A stretch of 64,000 nucleotides of DNA, taken from the NCBI GenBank assembly GCA_024760905.1, contig CM045750.1:13464419-13528418 (forward strand). Reading direction: 5' to 3'. The position numbers and the translations under genes are program-made. Below, piece by piece: positions 11,696-22,950 of the stretch. This DNA comes from Plotosus lineatus. Its lineage: Eukaryota; Chordata; Actinopteri; Siluriformes; Plotosidae. Below the pieces are notes generated by a model. That model was not told where the DNA came from. It saw only the letters and a list, made by a program, of their open reading frames with translations, and did no database searches. Numbering within the stretch: the first letter of the stretch is position 1; every line of letters begins with the position of its first letter.

Positions 11696-12071
11696 TTGTA
11701 GTTCAAGGGTATTTGAATATATTTTCGGAGGTAGTCGGTCGAATTCAAGGTAAATGCTCGTGGTCTTGGAAAAAGATTTTGGTCCTGTTCAAATTTGGTT
11801 TGAATTCAGAGTCTCGAATTGTTTTGGATGGCTCAAGTGGCTGATTTTTGCACATCTTATGCAAATCCGCTGCTTTTGAAAAAGAAAAATCCATGAAATT
11901 AAGAAATGTCACACATATCTCTGCCCCTTTGGTCTGGGTGGGGCCGGAGTCCTGTGCAGCTACACTTTCTAACATGTATTAAAAAAATATATTATTTCTA
12001 AATATGGTGGTTCTGATGTCAGTGTACTTACTGCTCAGGTTGACTTTCACAACAGACAGAGGAACTAAGTA
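11696..12071. other. No feature seen
   Basis: Anonymous DNA between two repeats. Confidence 0.35.
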
Positions 12072-12758
12072 CAGTGGTACCTCGGTTCTCGAACGCTTTG
12101 GAGGTCGAACAAAAAATCCGGGATTTTTTTTTGGAAGTCGAACTCGAAAAATTTGCGAGAAAAAATGAGACGGAGAGTGAGTGGAAATGCGCGACTTCCA
12201 GAAATCAGTCTCTTTTGACTCTACTTGACCACTGTGTGAATGTGGATGTGCTTACTCCTGTTCTACAAAGTACAGTATATCGTGTTTTTTTGTTTACGTG
12301 ATTAGATTAACTAATAAACATGTCTCCAAAGAAAGCTACTGAGAAAAGGTCAGTAGTGCGGAAAACTGTTGCATTTAAGAAAGAGCTAATAAGCTAAGCA
12401 TGAATCAGGCGCGTGTGTTACTGATCTTGCTAAGGAATATGACATGGCTAAATCAACGATATGAACGATCCTGAAGAACAAAGAGAGTGTTAAAGGCAGT
12501 GATGTGGCAAAAGGCTCAACGGTTATCAGCAAACAAAGACCACAAGTGCTGGAGGAGGTGGAAAATTTACTGCTCCTATACATAAACGAGCAGCAGTTAG
12601 CACGAGAGAGTGTTAGCGAGGATGTGATCTGCTGCAAAGCTCGTGAAATCTACGATGATTTGGTGAAAAAAGACCCGAGCTCGAATCCTGAAGGGTTCCA
12701 CATTAAAGCAAGTCGAGGCTGGTACGAAAATAAACAAAAAAATAAATTAATCTATTAA
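12072..12758 (+). pseudogene. Tigger/pogo-like transposon, 5' part with broken transposase
   Basis: Starts CAGTGGTACCTCGGTTCTCG after TA. From 12320 it encodes MSPKKATEKRSVVRKTVAF and, after a frameshift and a stop, KSTI..TILKNKESVKGSD, then QRPQVLEEVENLLLLYINEQ: a CENP-B-type DNA-binding N-terminus. The catalytic half and the right end are missing. Confidence 0.8.
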
Positions 12759-12812
12759 GAAATTTGTGTTTGTCCTGTTGTTTCACATTTAATATACTAT
12801 TTGATAAAGAAC

Positions 12813-13426
12813 AATTGATCCCCCAGTGCAGCAAACTGGGTTATCAAAGGCGGGCCATGTCTATGGTGAGAGGCATGTAAAAGAACCATTGCTGACTTTC
12901 ACCATTTCCCCCAGTGTAGCTAACTGGGTTAACAAAGGCAGCCATGTCTCTCACTGTCTATGGTGTAAAGGTAAGGTAAAGTCTGTTGGGTTTTTACACC
13001 CGAGCCTAGTGGCTCATCAGGCCGGTGCTTATCCCCGGTTTCCATAGCATGAAGCAACCAGGAGTTCAACTCCTCCTGGATGGGACACTAGTCCATCACA
13101 GGTTACCTTCCCAGTATATTTTTACTGGTACCCATTTATACTGCTGGGTGAACAGAGGCACACTTGTAGTTATGACCTTGCCCAGGGGTCTTAGCACAGT
13201 GAGGGATCATGAGCACAGCACCCTAACCACTACGCCATGGTGAGAGGCATGTAAAAGAACCATTGCTGACTTTCATAAAGAGTAGCTGCAAAGCCGTCAG
13301 TGTGTTTCTGCCCCTTGCTAAAAAGGGTTGTGTCAGGAACGGCATCCGACGTAAAAACCTGTGCCAAATCAAACGTGTGAATCATTTGCTGTGGTGACCC
13401 CTGAAAAAGGGAAAAAGCTGAAAGGA
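12813..13426 (+). repeat. SINE-A interrupted by SINE-C
   Basis: The SINE-A body, partly duplicated (CAGTGCAGCAAACTGGG and CAGTGTAGCTAACTGGG), is split at TATGGTG by a minus-strand SINE-C (12966-13236). It resumes at AGAGGCATG and runs to the RTE-like tail. Confidence 0.85.
12966..13236 (-). repeat. SINE-C nested in SINE-A, internally deleted
   Basis: Contains GGGTTTTTACACCCGAGCC and GGTTACCTTCCCAGTATATT, then jumps from AGCACAGTGAGG to GATCATGAGCACAGCACCC, losing the B-box segment. Confidence 0.85.
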
Positions 13427-13629
13427 AATCATCATCATATTTAATTCATCATGCTTCATGCAATTACTGTAATTACATGTGAGAGTGAATGGCTGTGTTT
13501 TGCCCTGAAATGGTCTGGTGAGCAGTTCAGCGTGTATCCCTTCCTCGTCCACTGTCAGCAGAGATAGGCACCAGCGTTCAAAGATCCAGCAAATGAGTGA
13601 GATATATTGTCAATAATGGTTATTTTGGC

Positions 13630-13966
13630 AGGGCAGTGGTGGCCTAGTGGTATAGGGTGCTGGATTGCTGATCCAAAGGTTGGGGGTTCAAGTCCCACTT
13701 TCCACAAGGTTGTCATTGTCCCCTTCAGTGCAGCTAACTGGGTTACCAAAGGCCGGCCATGTCTCTCACTATGGTGTGAGGTTCATGTAGAAGAACCATT
13801 GCTGACTTTCGACAAGAGTAGCTGCAAAGCCATCAGCGTGTTTCCACCCTGCGGTGGCCTGGCCAGCTGTTCATGGTGTATTCTGCCCTCACCGGGAGTC
13901 GGTTGGGATGGGTGCCAGCCTTCCTGCGACCCTAATTAGGGTTAAGCGGTTGCAGAAAATGAACTA
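13630..13966 (+). repeat. SINE-AB, full length with target duplication
   Basis: GTTATTTTGGC at 13619-13629 and 13967-13977 brackets the copy. tRNA-like head with A box TGGCCTAGTGG and B box GGTTCAAGTCC. The L2-type tail ends AAAATGAACTA. Confidence 0.93.
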
Positions 13967-14077
13967 GTTATTTTGGCTTAGCGATGAGTTCACTACATAT
14001 TTCCACAAGTATACAAGTACCATCTATCCCATATACATATACCAATGGACACCACCGCAGCATTATTTATCAACTGG

Positions 14078-14190
14078 AAAATGTTCTTTTTTTCAATCTG
14101 AACACTCACGAGGATCATGTGACTGCACAGAACTGAACTGTGAAGTCACATGATCCTTGTGAGTGGTCAGATTGAAAAAAACATTTTTCT
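14078..14190. repeat. Long imperfect hairpin
   Basis: Arms 14078-14123 and 14145-14190 pair over most of their length (CTCACGAGGATCATGTGAC with GTCACATGATCCTTGTGAG). The loop is 21 nt. Confidence 0.8.
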
Positions 14191-15206
14191 GTAAAATGAA
14201 CGTTGGTCTATAAAGACAAGGCGAAGATTTATATTGAAAAATATACTATAGGCATCCCAAGCTGTTGTGAATGGAGTGGTTGTATATTATCGTTATAGTC
14301 CAAGTCTTTTTTCCCTCAGGATAAAAAAACAAAAAAAAAACAAATGAGCTTGGGAAGCCCCACTGATAACTGGAAAAGCTTTTTATTGTCTGTGATAAGG
14401 AAGGGTTGTGTGACTCAAGCTTTCAGCAAAAGAACAAAAGCCAACTATTTTCCAGTTTACCAGCAGAGGCTCATGTGCCTTTTTGCATGGACGGGAGGAT
14501 TTGACATCCTGTGACTCTGTGCGCAAATTGTATTCTGTGCCCAGAGCGAATGTACTTGGTTAAGAAAGCTCACAAGTAAATTTATATATCTGTGGACCGC
14601 AAAGCAACCAGTGAACTTTTAAAAAGTTGTTCCTCTCCAGTCATGTTTTATGGAATGTGATGTTCTTTAATTATATATATTTTATGTTATATACAACGAC
14701 TATGCAGTAATAAATCAGGAACATTCCAAGATCTTTGAGCATCCATTAATTATTTATTGAAAAACAAATACTGCATTGCTAAATATTCATAATAAGACTT
14801 GATATTATTAACGATTCAACAGGATGAAGCTCATTTTCATCCAAGTTGGTCTAATCCTGTGGGCACATTCCACATGCTTTCTTATAACCTCTGACACCGA
14901 GATGTCTTGCTTTGCTTTGTCATCGTTTATCTTTCACTAGCAATGTGTAGCATCTGACAGCTAACTCAAGCCAGACCGCAGGAATCAGTTATTCATGGAA
15001 ATGTACCATGGATAGATATCTTTAAAACGGGAGGCTGTACTCCTGCTGAGTGAACAAGATACTCACCCCCCCCCCACCCCCACCCCGTATTGTTATGAAA
15101 TCCTATGAAATCTCTCAATAACATAGAGCTAGCTTTATTTCGTTTTTTTCTTAACTTTATTAAATATAAAAACAATTTTGCGACATATTTGTAATGTAAT
15201 AAAAAC
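14191..15206. other. No gene recognised
   Basis: AT-rich, with a C run near 15066-15085. No exons or clear repeats. Confidence 0.35.
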
Positions 15207-15211
15207 ATAAT

Positions 15212-15530
15212 ATTCATTCATTTTCTGAACCCTTTAATCCTAATTACGGTCGCAGGGATGCTGGTGCCTATCTCAGCCAACACTGGGAGAGGAGAGAGTA
15301 CATCCTGGACAGCTTGCCAGGCCATCGCAGGGCAGAAACACGCTGATGGCTATGCGGTCTACTCTTGTCAGCACTTGTTCTTTTCTCACAGACAGTGAGA
15401 GACATGGCCGGCCTTTGATAACCCAGTTAGCTGCACTGAGGGGGCAGTAATGACAGCCACTGATAGTTGGGCTTCAATCGCCGACCTTGAGATTGGTAAT
15501 CCAGCACCATATCGCCAGGCCACCGCTACC
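15212..15530 (-). repeat. SINE-AB
   Basis: From TTCATTTTCTGAACCCTTTA to a diverged head (AGGCCACCGCTACCC). Confidence 0.85.
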
Positions 15531-15744
15531 CGTGTTATAATATCGCTATATTAAATAGCCAGTAAAGCCATCATTAAATTTCTAATTTGGTGTTAGAGAT
15601 CAATAGGCACATACTGGGGGGAAAAAAAAAACATCACATGGGTTCTAACTTTAAATCACTCAATCTGTACATAATTGATTTGTTTTCTTGTTTCAATAGT
15701 AAATTTTACTCTTTCCTGTAATGATCGTGAGGTAAATCTATTGG

Positions 15745-16015
15745 GCATTTTACACAAAAATCTAGTGGCTCATCAGAGCCAGTGCGTATCCTCAGATTCG
15801 ATAGCATGATGCGACTAGAAGTTCAACTCCTCCTTGATGGGATGCGAGTTACCTTCCCAGTATTTTTTTACTGGTACCCATTTGCACTGCTGGGTGAACA
15901 CACTTGTGGTTAAGACCTTGCCCAGGGGTCTGTGGGGGTCTAACTGGGATTTGAAACCACGACCTCCTAATCATGAGCCCAGCACCCTTACCGCCGCACC
16001 TCCAGCCCCACCAAT
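15745..16015 (-). repeat. SINE-C
   Basis: Contains GTTACCTTCCCAGTATTTTT, TGAACACACTTGTGG and a diverged head (ATCATGAGCCCAGCACCC). Confidence 0.85.
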
Positions 16016-16465
16016 GTGATGATAGAGTCATAATATACATGTTGGTCTGTTGCTTATACTATGTACTAATGCAAAATTTGCATAATATACCCCACCCTGC
16101 AACTCTTGAAGGACTAAACAACTTGACAAATGAGTGCCAGTGATATTCATATGTATTGGGACAGTATCCCAGTTTTTGTGATTTGTGTGTGCACACAGCC
16201 ACAATAGATATAAAATGAAAAGATGGTATTGAAGTGGAGCCTTTCAGCTTTCAGGAACTGGCCGTTTGTCACATGGGGCCTCATGCATATACTAGTACAA
16301 TGCCTACTTTGTAAAGGACCAAGAGACGTCCGTGTGGGTACTTCTCTCAAGGTGTTTTCTGAAGCCGACGAAAGTGTGGTTCGATATGTTCAGCGCTGGT
16401 TTGGGCTAAGATGACTGATTTCCTTTAAAAGCTTTAGCAAAAATTTCATTTCACTTCAACAGAGA
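16016..16465. other. No feature seen
   Basis: Anonymous DNA with short open frames on both strands and no recognisable content. Confidence 0.35.
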
Positions 16466-16705
16466 TTTCCCTTCGGCTTTTTCCCTTAATCAGCGGTCGC
16501 CACAGCGAATCATTTGCACATTTGATTTGGCAGAGGTTTTTACGTCGGATGCCCTTCCTGACACAACCCTTTTAGCAAGGGACAGAAACACGCTGACGGC
16601 TTCGCAGCTCCTCTTTACGAAAGTCAGCAATGGTTCTTTTACATGAACCTCTCATAATAGACAGTGAGAGACCGCCTTTGATAACCCAGTTAGCGGCACT
16701 GGGGG
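16466..16705 (-). repeat. SINE-A, head missing
   Basis: RTE-like tail through AGTTAGCGGCACTGGGG. Confidence 0.88.
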
Positions 16706-16808
16706 TGAACATTTTAGGCATTTTAGGAATTATGGTGATTTTTACACACATTGACCCCCATTCTGCAGCCTCAAAAGGAAGAAAACAAACTAACATTATT
16801 TTTAATAT

Positions 16809-17140
16809 CGTCTTTCTTCTTTTTGTCCTTTCGGCTTTTTCCCTTTTTCAGGGGTCGCCACAGCGTATCATCTGATTCGCATGTTTGATTTGGCATAGGT
16901 TTTTATGTCAAATGGCCTTCCTGACACAACCCTTTAGCAAGGGACAGAAGCACGCTGACAGCTATTCAGCCTACTTTTGACGAAAGTCAGCAATGGTTCT
17001 TTTACATGAACCTCTCACCCATTGAGAGACATGGCCAGCCTCTGATAACCCAGTTAGCTGCACCGGGGGGGGGGGGGCTCGAACCTCCAACCTTAGGATC
17101 AGCGATGCAGCGCCCTTTACCACCAGACTACCCCTGTCCC
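16809..17140 (-). repeat. SINE-A, full length with 15-bp target duplication
   Basis: CATTATTTTTAATAT at 16794-16808 and 17141-17155 brackets the copy. The head carries a run of 12 G. Confidence 0.92.
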
Positions 17141-17392
17141 CATTATTTTTAATATATAGGTGCAAATCTTTTGCAGTCAGTGACAAACTAAAGTCAGGAA
17201 GCCATGCACGTCACCAAGCGCCGAGTTTCCTTCCTTGTGAGCTGCTCAGCTGAGTTGACTGATTCTGACATTTAAGAACATTCCTTCGCCTTAAGAAGCT
17301 CTTGGGTTGCATCTATTCTCTAAAGAGCCATCCTGACAGTTCTAAAGCACTTAACTAAGTCTGAGCAGAAATTATATCTCTGTCTTTTACTT

Positions 17393-17545
17393 CTTTTCCT
17401 TTCATCTTTTTCCCTTTTTTCAGGGGTCATCACAGCAAATCATCTGATTCGCGTGTTTGATTTGGCGAAGGTTTTTATGTCGGATGCCTCTCCTGACACA
17501 ACCCTTTTTAGCAAGGGGAAGAAACATGCTGACGGATATCCCGCC
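17393..17545 (-). repeat. SINE-A tail fragment
   Basis: From CTTTTCCTTTCATCTTTTTC to GAAACATGCTGACGG. Confidence 0.82.
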
Positions 17546-17825
17546 AGAAACGATATATCTCTACAATTCAGAATTCATCTGGCTTCTTTTGACAGTAGTG
17601 ACATCATCAAAAGATAATTGTGAACAGTTTCGCTGGCAACTCATGAGCTTTTCTTTTCCTTCTGCATCCCCTTCATCCTTCATCATTCTTCTACAAATTC
17701 AATTTGTTTTAATCTGCCCAAAAATTCATGTTCCAGAATAGTGTGTGCTTTCTAGTAAAGTCTAATCTGGCCTTTCTTTCCTCGCGTGTTACCAGCAGTT
17801 TGGATCTTGAGGTCAATTTTCTGTA
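17546..17825. other. Relic repeat, see 5779-6723
   Basis: Holds TCTAATCTGGCCTTTCTTTC and CCAGCAGTTTGGAT, matching the sequence near 6650-6700. Confidence 0.4.
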
Positions 17826-18614
17826 CAGTGATACCTCTGCTCACGAACATAATTGGTTCCCAGAAAGTGTGTGTGAGGCGAAAAGTTCGTCTTCCGAACA
17901 TTTATTTCCCATAAGAAACCGTTAAAATGAGAATAATCCATTCCCAGGTCCCCATAAAACATAATTTTCTACTAAATAAGCCTTAAAACTACACAAAAAT
18001 ATACCTTATTTTATGTATAATAAATGTGCTATTGTATTGTAATTAAAGAAATAAACTGTACTGTATAATAAAGTGGTTTTATTTACCTTTGTGATGGTAG
18101 TTGATGGCTTGATGGAATGGAGTGGGAGGAGGAGGGAGGGAGGGACTTACTGTTTGGAAGGAGTGTTTGGAAACGCCTACTGTTTGGAAACACCCTTAGC
18201 CACACACGCACCCTTAATAGCTTCCTTGTTCTTAAGGATGGTAGCAATGGTAGACTTAGCGTACTGGTACTGGGACGCTGAGTCACACAAACGCACACCT
18301 CGTTCGTGTTTTTCAATGATCTCCGCCTGTGGTGGGGTCTTTTTCGGTTCCATAATAGCAAAAGTACACTCGATATGGTCCAAAATGTCTATCAAACACA
18401 AACCACTTCCACACTCAAAGAAAGGGGGTGACGAACTGTGACGCCGTGAACGTGCGTCAGCTTCTCATGGCCGCCACCGTGGCGCTGTTCGACCGCGTGG
18501 TTTGGTTCGTCCGCCGAAAACTAGTTCGTCAGCAGAGACTATATGCTCGCAAATTTATTGTTCTTGAGGCGAAAAGTTCGTGAGCTTAAGCGTTCGTCAG
18601 TGGAGGTTTTACTG
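17826..18614 (-). mobile_element. Tigger-like element with complete ends, internally deleted
   Basis: Ends CAGTGATACCTCTGCTCACG and GTGGAGGTTTTACTG are flanked by TA on both sides (789 bp). The minus strand keeps a CENP-B-type N-terminus at 18401-18177 (KSTIATILKNKEAIKGA). The catalytic domain is absent. Confidence 0.82.
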
Positions 18615-18616
18615 TA

Positions 18617-19433
18617 TTTACATTTCTGACTTGATGTGAAGAGTTTTTCATCAAGCCAAAAAAAAAACCACCCAGTTTAGTTGTCTTCCATGGTTTGCCA
18701 TTGTGTTCTTTATTTTTAGGAATGTTCAAAATTGTTGCCCATTATATAAGTTTCTGCTTTCTAATAGGCTTCTTCTTTCTTTCTTTAGTTTAATGATAAC
18801 CTTCGCTTGTATTGACACTTCTTGGGAAAAGACTGAGATTTCTCATCAACAGTGAATATGTCCCATGCAAATGTCAACACTTCACATTAATTCTATTTAT
18901 CTCCTTTAAAAGTCCAGAATAGACCATGGAATAGCCTATCACTCCTCTGTCCAATTACATTTGAGCCCCTGAAAATCATAAAAGGTTGATGCAATGTTTT
19001 TGCAAAGTCCCTTAAATTACATCTGTACGTCTCCACTTTAAGCACACCAGAGCTGCTTGCTTTTAAATCCATTGTGGAGAGTCTACACAGACAAACTGCA
19101 AAGATAGTAACCCAAACATTTATCTTTAGTGATAAAAATTTTAGTGCATTAACCCATCCACATAGCACTCTTTTCATTATCAGATCCATTCCACTCAACT
19201 CTTGCAAGAACGATGAACTCAGAGAAACGAAGCGAAATTTTCTGTGGTACAGTGAACTCTTCAATTTTGTCCCTTTTTGGAGGGCTAAATTTTAGGGATT
19301 TGAACCATGAGTGAATGGCAGAAATGCATTTATCAAAATCTTGTTGAAATAAATTCAGTAATAATGTTGTGTTATCATGCACTACTACTTTAAACAAGAA
19401 TTTAAACATTTGTTTGTTTTGTGAGTACCACTG
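18617..19433. other. No gene recognised
   Basis: Two overlapping minus-strand open frames (18893-19264, 19149-19460) have no domain I can name and no matching splice context. Confidence 0.3.
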
Positions 19434-19435
19434 TA

Positions 19436-20175
19436 CAGTTGTACCTCGGTTCTCGACCACAATTCATTCCAGACGACTGGTCGAATTCCGATTTGGTCGA
19501 CTTCCGGATCTATTTTTCGCATTACAAATAGTGTAAATGGTCTTAATCCGTTTTGACGTCTTTTGAACAAAAGTTAACGGTACCGTAGCTCATACCATAG
19601 GACTGCAAATTAAGTGAAAAATTATTGAATACAGTACACTAAAATTAAAAACCTCAGTACAGTTAAAGCATATGGGCAATAAAGATAAGAATTTTTACCT
19701 TTGTGGTGGTGAGCAATTGGCATACGTAAATGTTGGAGAGGGAGAGAGGAGGAGGATCCCCTTCCATAACAGCTTCAGGTGAATCAGCCAAAGGTGTTTT
19801 TTTTCTCTTGCTACTCGCTTTGTTGTGGGTGACTCTTCTTCAGGATGTCCCTTTCTTTTCTTGAGGAACATTTCTAATGTGGCTTGTTTCTGCCTTCTTT
19901 TCAAAACCTTACGGAAGTGCATCATGACCTCATCGTTAAAGGTGTTCACAGTACTGCTAGCATCTGGGTGATACCCTGATAGTATCAACAACTTGTGGAC
20001 TTCCGGAAAGCGTGCATTTCCCCTCTTCCCTCTCGGTCTCATTTTTTCTCATTTTTTTCTCGTTCATTCTCATTTTGTCTCTCACTTTTTTAGCGTTCGA
20101 CTTCCGGATTTTGGTTGACTTCCTGGGCAAAAACATCCCGAATTTTTTGGTCGAACTCCGATTTATTCGACTTCT
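19436..20175 (-). mobile_element. Tigger-like element, transposase C-terminus only
   Basis: Left end CAGTTGTACCTCGGTTCTCG. The minus-strand frame 20042-19695 contains FRKVLKRRQKQATLEMFLKK, a typical Tigger C-terminus. The right end (CGAACTCCGATTTATTCGAC) runs into the GT satellite. Confidence 0.75.
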
Positions 20176-20177
20176 AA

Positions 20178-20179
20178 AG

Positions 20180-20211
<32 letters not shown>

Positions 20212-20230
20212 CGTGGTACAGAGAAAGGGT

Positions 20231-20276
<46 letters not shown>

Positions 20277-20283
20277 TGTGTGT

Positions 20284-20331
<48 letters not shown>

Positions 20332-20354
20332 AGTGGTACAGAGGAAGGGAATTG

Positions 20355-20427
<73 letters not shown>

Positions 20428-20442
20428 GGTACAGAGGAAGGG

Positions 20443-20514
<72 letters not shown>

Positions 20515-20536
20515 GGTGGTACAGAGGAAGGAAATT

Positions 20537-20633
<97 letters not shown>

Positions 20634-20655
20634 GGGGTGGTACAGAGGAAGGGTA

Positions 20656-20712
<57 letters not shown>
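20178..20712. repeat. Compound GT/GA satellite with a repeated 17-bp spacer
   Basis: Five GT blocks, two of them followed by GA blocks, are each separated by a spacer close to GTGGTACAGAGGAAGGG (about 20210, 20333, 20427, 20516, 20636). This is a higher-order minisatellite built from microsatellites. The open frames through it on both strands are artefacts. Confidence 0.95.
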
Positions 20713-20714
<2 letters not shown>

Positions 20715-20770
20715 AATAAATCACCTCAACCCGAGTGTATGGAGCTCATCTCTTCACATGGTCCAACTCT

Positions 20771-20777
20771 TATATAA
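20771..20777 (+). promoter_or_regulatory. Candidate TATA box of ednrb
   Basis: TATATAA sits about 30 bp before a CA-rich, GC-containing stretch that leads into the putative first exon. It is inferred from position only: the nearest gene downstream on this strand is ednrb. Confidence 0.5.
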
Positions 20778-20799
20778 GCAGGCGCGCACACACACACAC

Positions 20800-20961
20800 A
20801 CACACTAAGCAGGACTGTCGGAGATGCGCGCGCGCGCTGTTGCGGTCGGATGGAGATGAGAACACACAGCACTGATCAACACTGATAGAACTCTGAGGTC
20901 TTTGGATCACGGAAGAGAAGAACACTTCAGGAACTGAGATCACAGGTCATTAAACATAAAG
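20800..20961 (+). other. ednrb: Putative non-coding first exon (5' UTR) of ednrb
   Basis: About 25-30 bp after the TATA box begins a non-repetitive stretch that ends AAAG|gtgagc, a strong donor at 20962. The matching acceptor would be at 23927-23928, just before the coding exon, giving an intron of about 3.0 kb. A separate 5' UTR exon is plausible for this gene, but the exact start is a guess. Confidence 0.45.
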
Positions 20962-20998
20962 GTGAGCGTCCATGTGTGCGGAACACTTTCATTTCGGA

Positions 20999-21055
20999 TA
21001 GAATAAATAAATAAATAAATAAATAAGTAGATAAATAAATAAATAAGTAAATAAA
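20999..21055. repeat. (AATA)n microsatellite
   Basis: AATA repeats with two GTAG/GTAA interruptions, in the putative first intron of ednrb. Confidence 0.9.
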
Positions 21056-22950
21056 GTTCTGTAGAAGTGAATCCAGGATCAGATCGGTCGAATCCCGTGT
21101 AGACTAAAATAGATCTCTAGATTCTAAACTCCTTCAACATCCAGGATGGTTAATATTGTTATTTATTATTTTATTGTTATATTTGTGCTGATTTTGTTTC
21201 ATCTCCTTATTGTGCTCACTTTGTTTTTCTCTCACATGGAGATCAGTTCAGTTTAATTCACCTGAAAATAAATAAATAATCTTCTGGAGTCTTCAAGTTT
21301 AAAGCCACTGTAAATAAAATAAACATTGTGTAATTAATGTGTAAAACTGATTTTATTAGAAATAATAAATTAGGAGGAAATCAAGACCTGTTTTCACAGA
21401 GAGAATCACTAAGTATAGATTTCATTTCTTTTTGTTTTGATATGTCAACAATACAACATGTAAATTAAATTATAACTGCAGGGGTTTAAAAGTATATGGA
21501 ATAACTTGATTATTGTTATTTGTGTGGGTTTCCCTCAGATAGATGGATGGATGGATGGATGGATTATCATCATTACTGTTTGGGGTATTTTTCAGCCCTG
21601 TACAGAAACAAATAAAATAAATAAAAATGTTTGCTTTTTTTTTTTTTTTTTTTTTTTTCATCACGTGATTCACTTCTGAACCATAAAAACGCAAGTGATA
21701 AGATTCAGGTATTAAACTTGCATTGCAACTATGATCCAGATGTTTGTTGATTTACTGCATAATTGATATCTCGTGTTCATGATTACTTTCACTGGGTTGT
21801 TTTCGTCATGTGACATCACAAGGTCTGTGAAAGTTGATGTGGCGAAACAAAACCCCCATACTGACCCGAGGATGCCATGGAATGGTTTGATGGAATAGTA
21901 CATGTGACTGGAGTTTTTGGGGTTTCATCCCGAAAACATCTTAGATTTTGGTCTCCATTGTAACGGTGATGTTTTCTGAAGGTTTGGCCTCCACCTCTGT
22001 AACTGAGCTTCATACTCTGGCATTGTGGGACCATCACACTGGCTCTTTTGTATTGTGTTGTCATGTTTCTGGTTTTGGTGAGTTATAAAATGAGTAGTAG
22101 CTGAAATTTAAAAAAAAAAAAAAACTTGTGATGTTCGAATAAAACCACAGTATTCTTATTTGTTTATTTATGAATTTTTAAATTTATTTCTAGGAATATT
22201 ATTCAATATTGATCAGATGATCAATTCTTAATTTGACTGTCAATCTGTTTTAGTGGATCTTCTCATTATCAAACAAAATGTACATTTTTGTTGAAATAAC
22301 TGAAACCACATTTTCTGAAATATCATATAATGATAATAACACGGGCGCATCGAAATGGCTTTTTTTCCCCCAGCATCATTCCACAGCTTCTAATTTGGAT
22401 GGCTTGTTTTCACGTTGTCTCACTTTAGTGGCTGATCAATCAAACTATTCATACTGAGGAGACCCATATGACTCCCAATGCCCTGAAGACTAGAAACAGA
22501 AAGGAGCTTTCTGTCTCTGGTCCCACCACAGCTCTCCCAGCTCTCAACAACTAATATAGCTAGAGGGGGGACTTTTATGGGAAATGAAAGGACAGAGTAT
22601 GAAAAAATGGTCACACTACGGCCGAGTCATGGGACTTTGGAGATCTTTGTTTACCAGAAAGTGCAGGAAAAACTCTCAATAATTAAAAGAGGATGATTGT
22701 AGAAGCGTGGATTGTGTTGTGAACAAAACGACTCGATTCAAGTCCATCAACTTATTTGTCTTCTGTGTGTATGTTTACAGATAAGAGACAAAGTGAAAGG
22801 CGATGTGAAAGGCAAGTGATCTCGTCTGATAAGATTAATAGAGGTTTGTTCAAAAAATCAGTTCTGCACACTTCCCATTTGTTTTATATAATGTAGGATA
22901 TGCAGTACAGTATACACACACACACACATATATATATACATATATATATA
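21056..22950. other. Putative ednrb 5' intron, unique DNA
   Basis: No mobile element recognised except a (GGAT)n at 21539-21563 and a T run at 21636-21658. Several stretches (21700-22060, 22375-22700) have balanced composition and could be regulatory, but nothing is provable. Confidence 0.4.
21661..21668. promoter_or_regulatory. Candidate M-box TCACGTGA
   Basis: Perfect palindromic MITF/TFE-type site in the putative first intron of ednrb, just after a T run. A single 8-mer could occur by chance. Confidence 0.25.

Noticed and set aside
12504..12758. 84-codon frame as a domesticated CENP-B-like gene
   Set aside because: It is the broken 5' part of a Tigger-like element, with a frameshift, a stop and no catalytic domain.
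18893..19460. Overlapping minus-strand frames as a possible gene
   Set aside because: No recognised domain, no splice support, between two Tigger relics.
1..20177. Hidden spliced gene in the left third
   Set aside because: I scanned for conserved motifs with splice borders and found none I could support; this does not rule out non-coding or fast-evolving genes.
19957..20777. Long open frames of alternating Thr-His/Cys-Val and Arg-Glu on both strands
   Set aside because: Pure translation of the GT/GA satellite; not genes.
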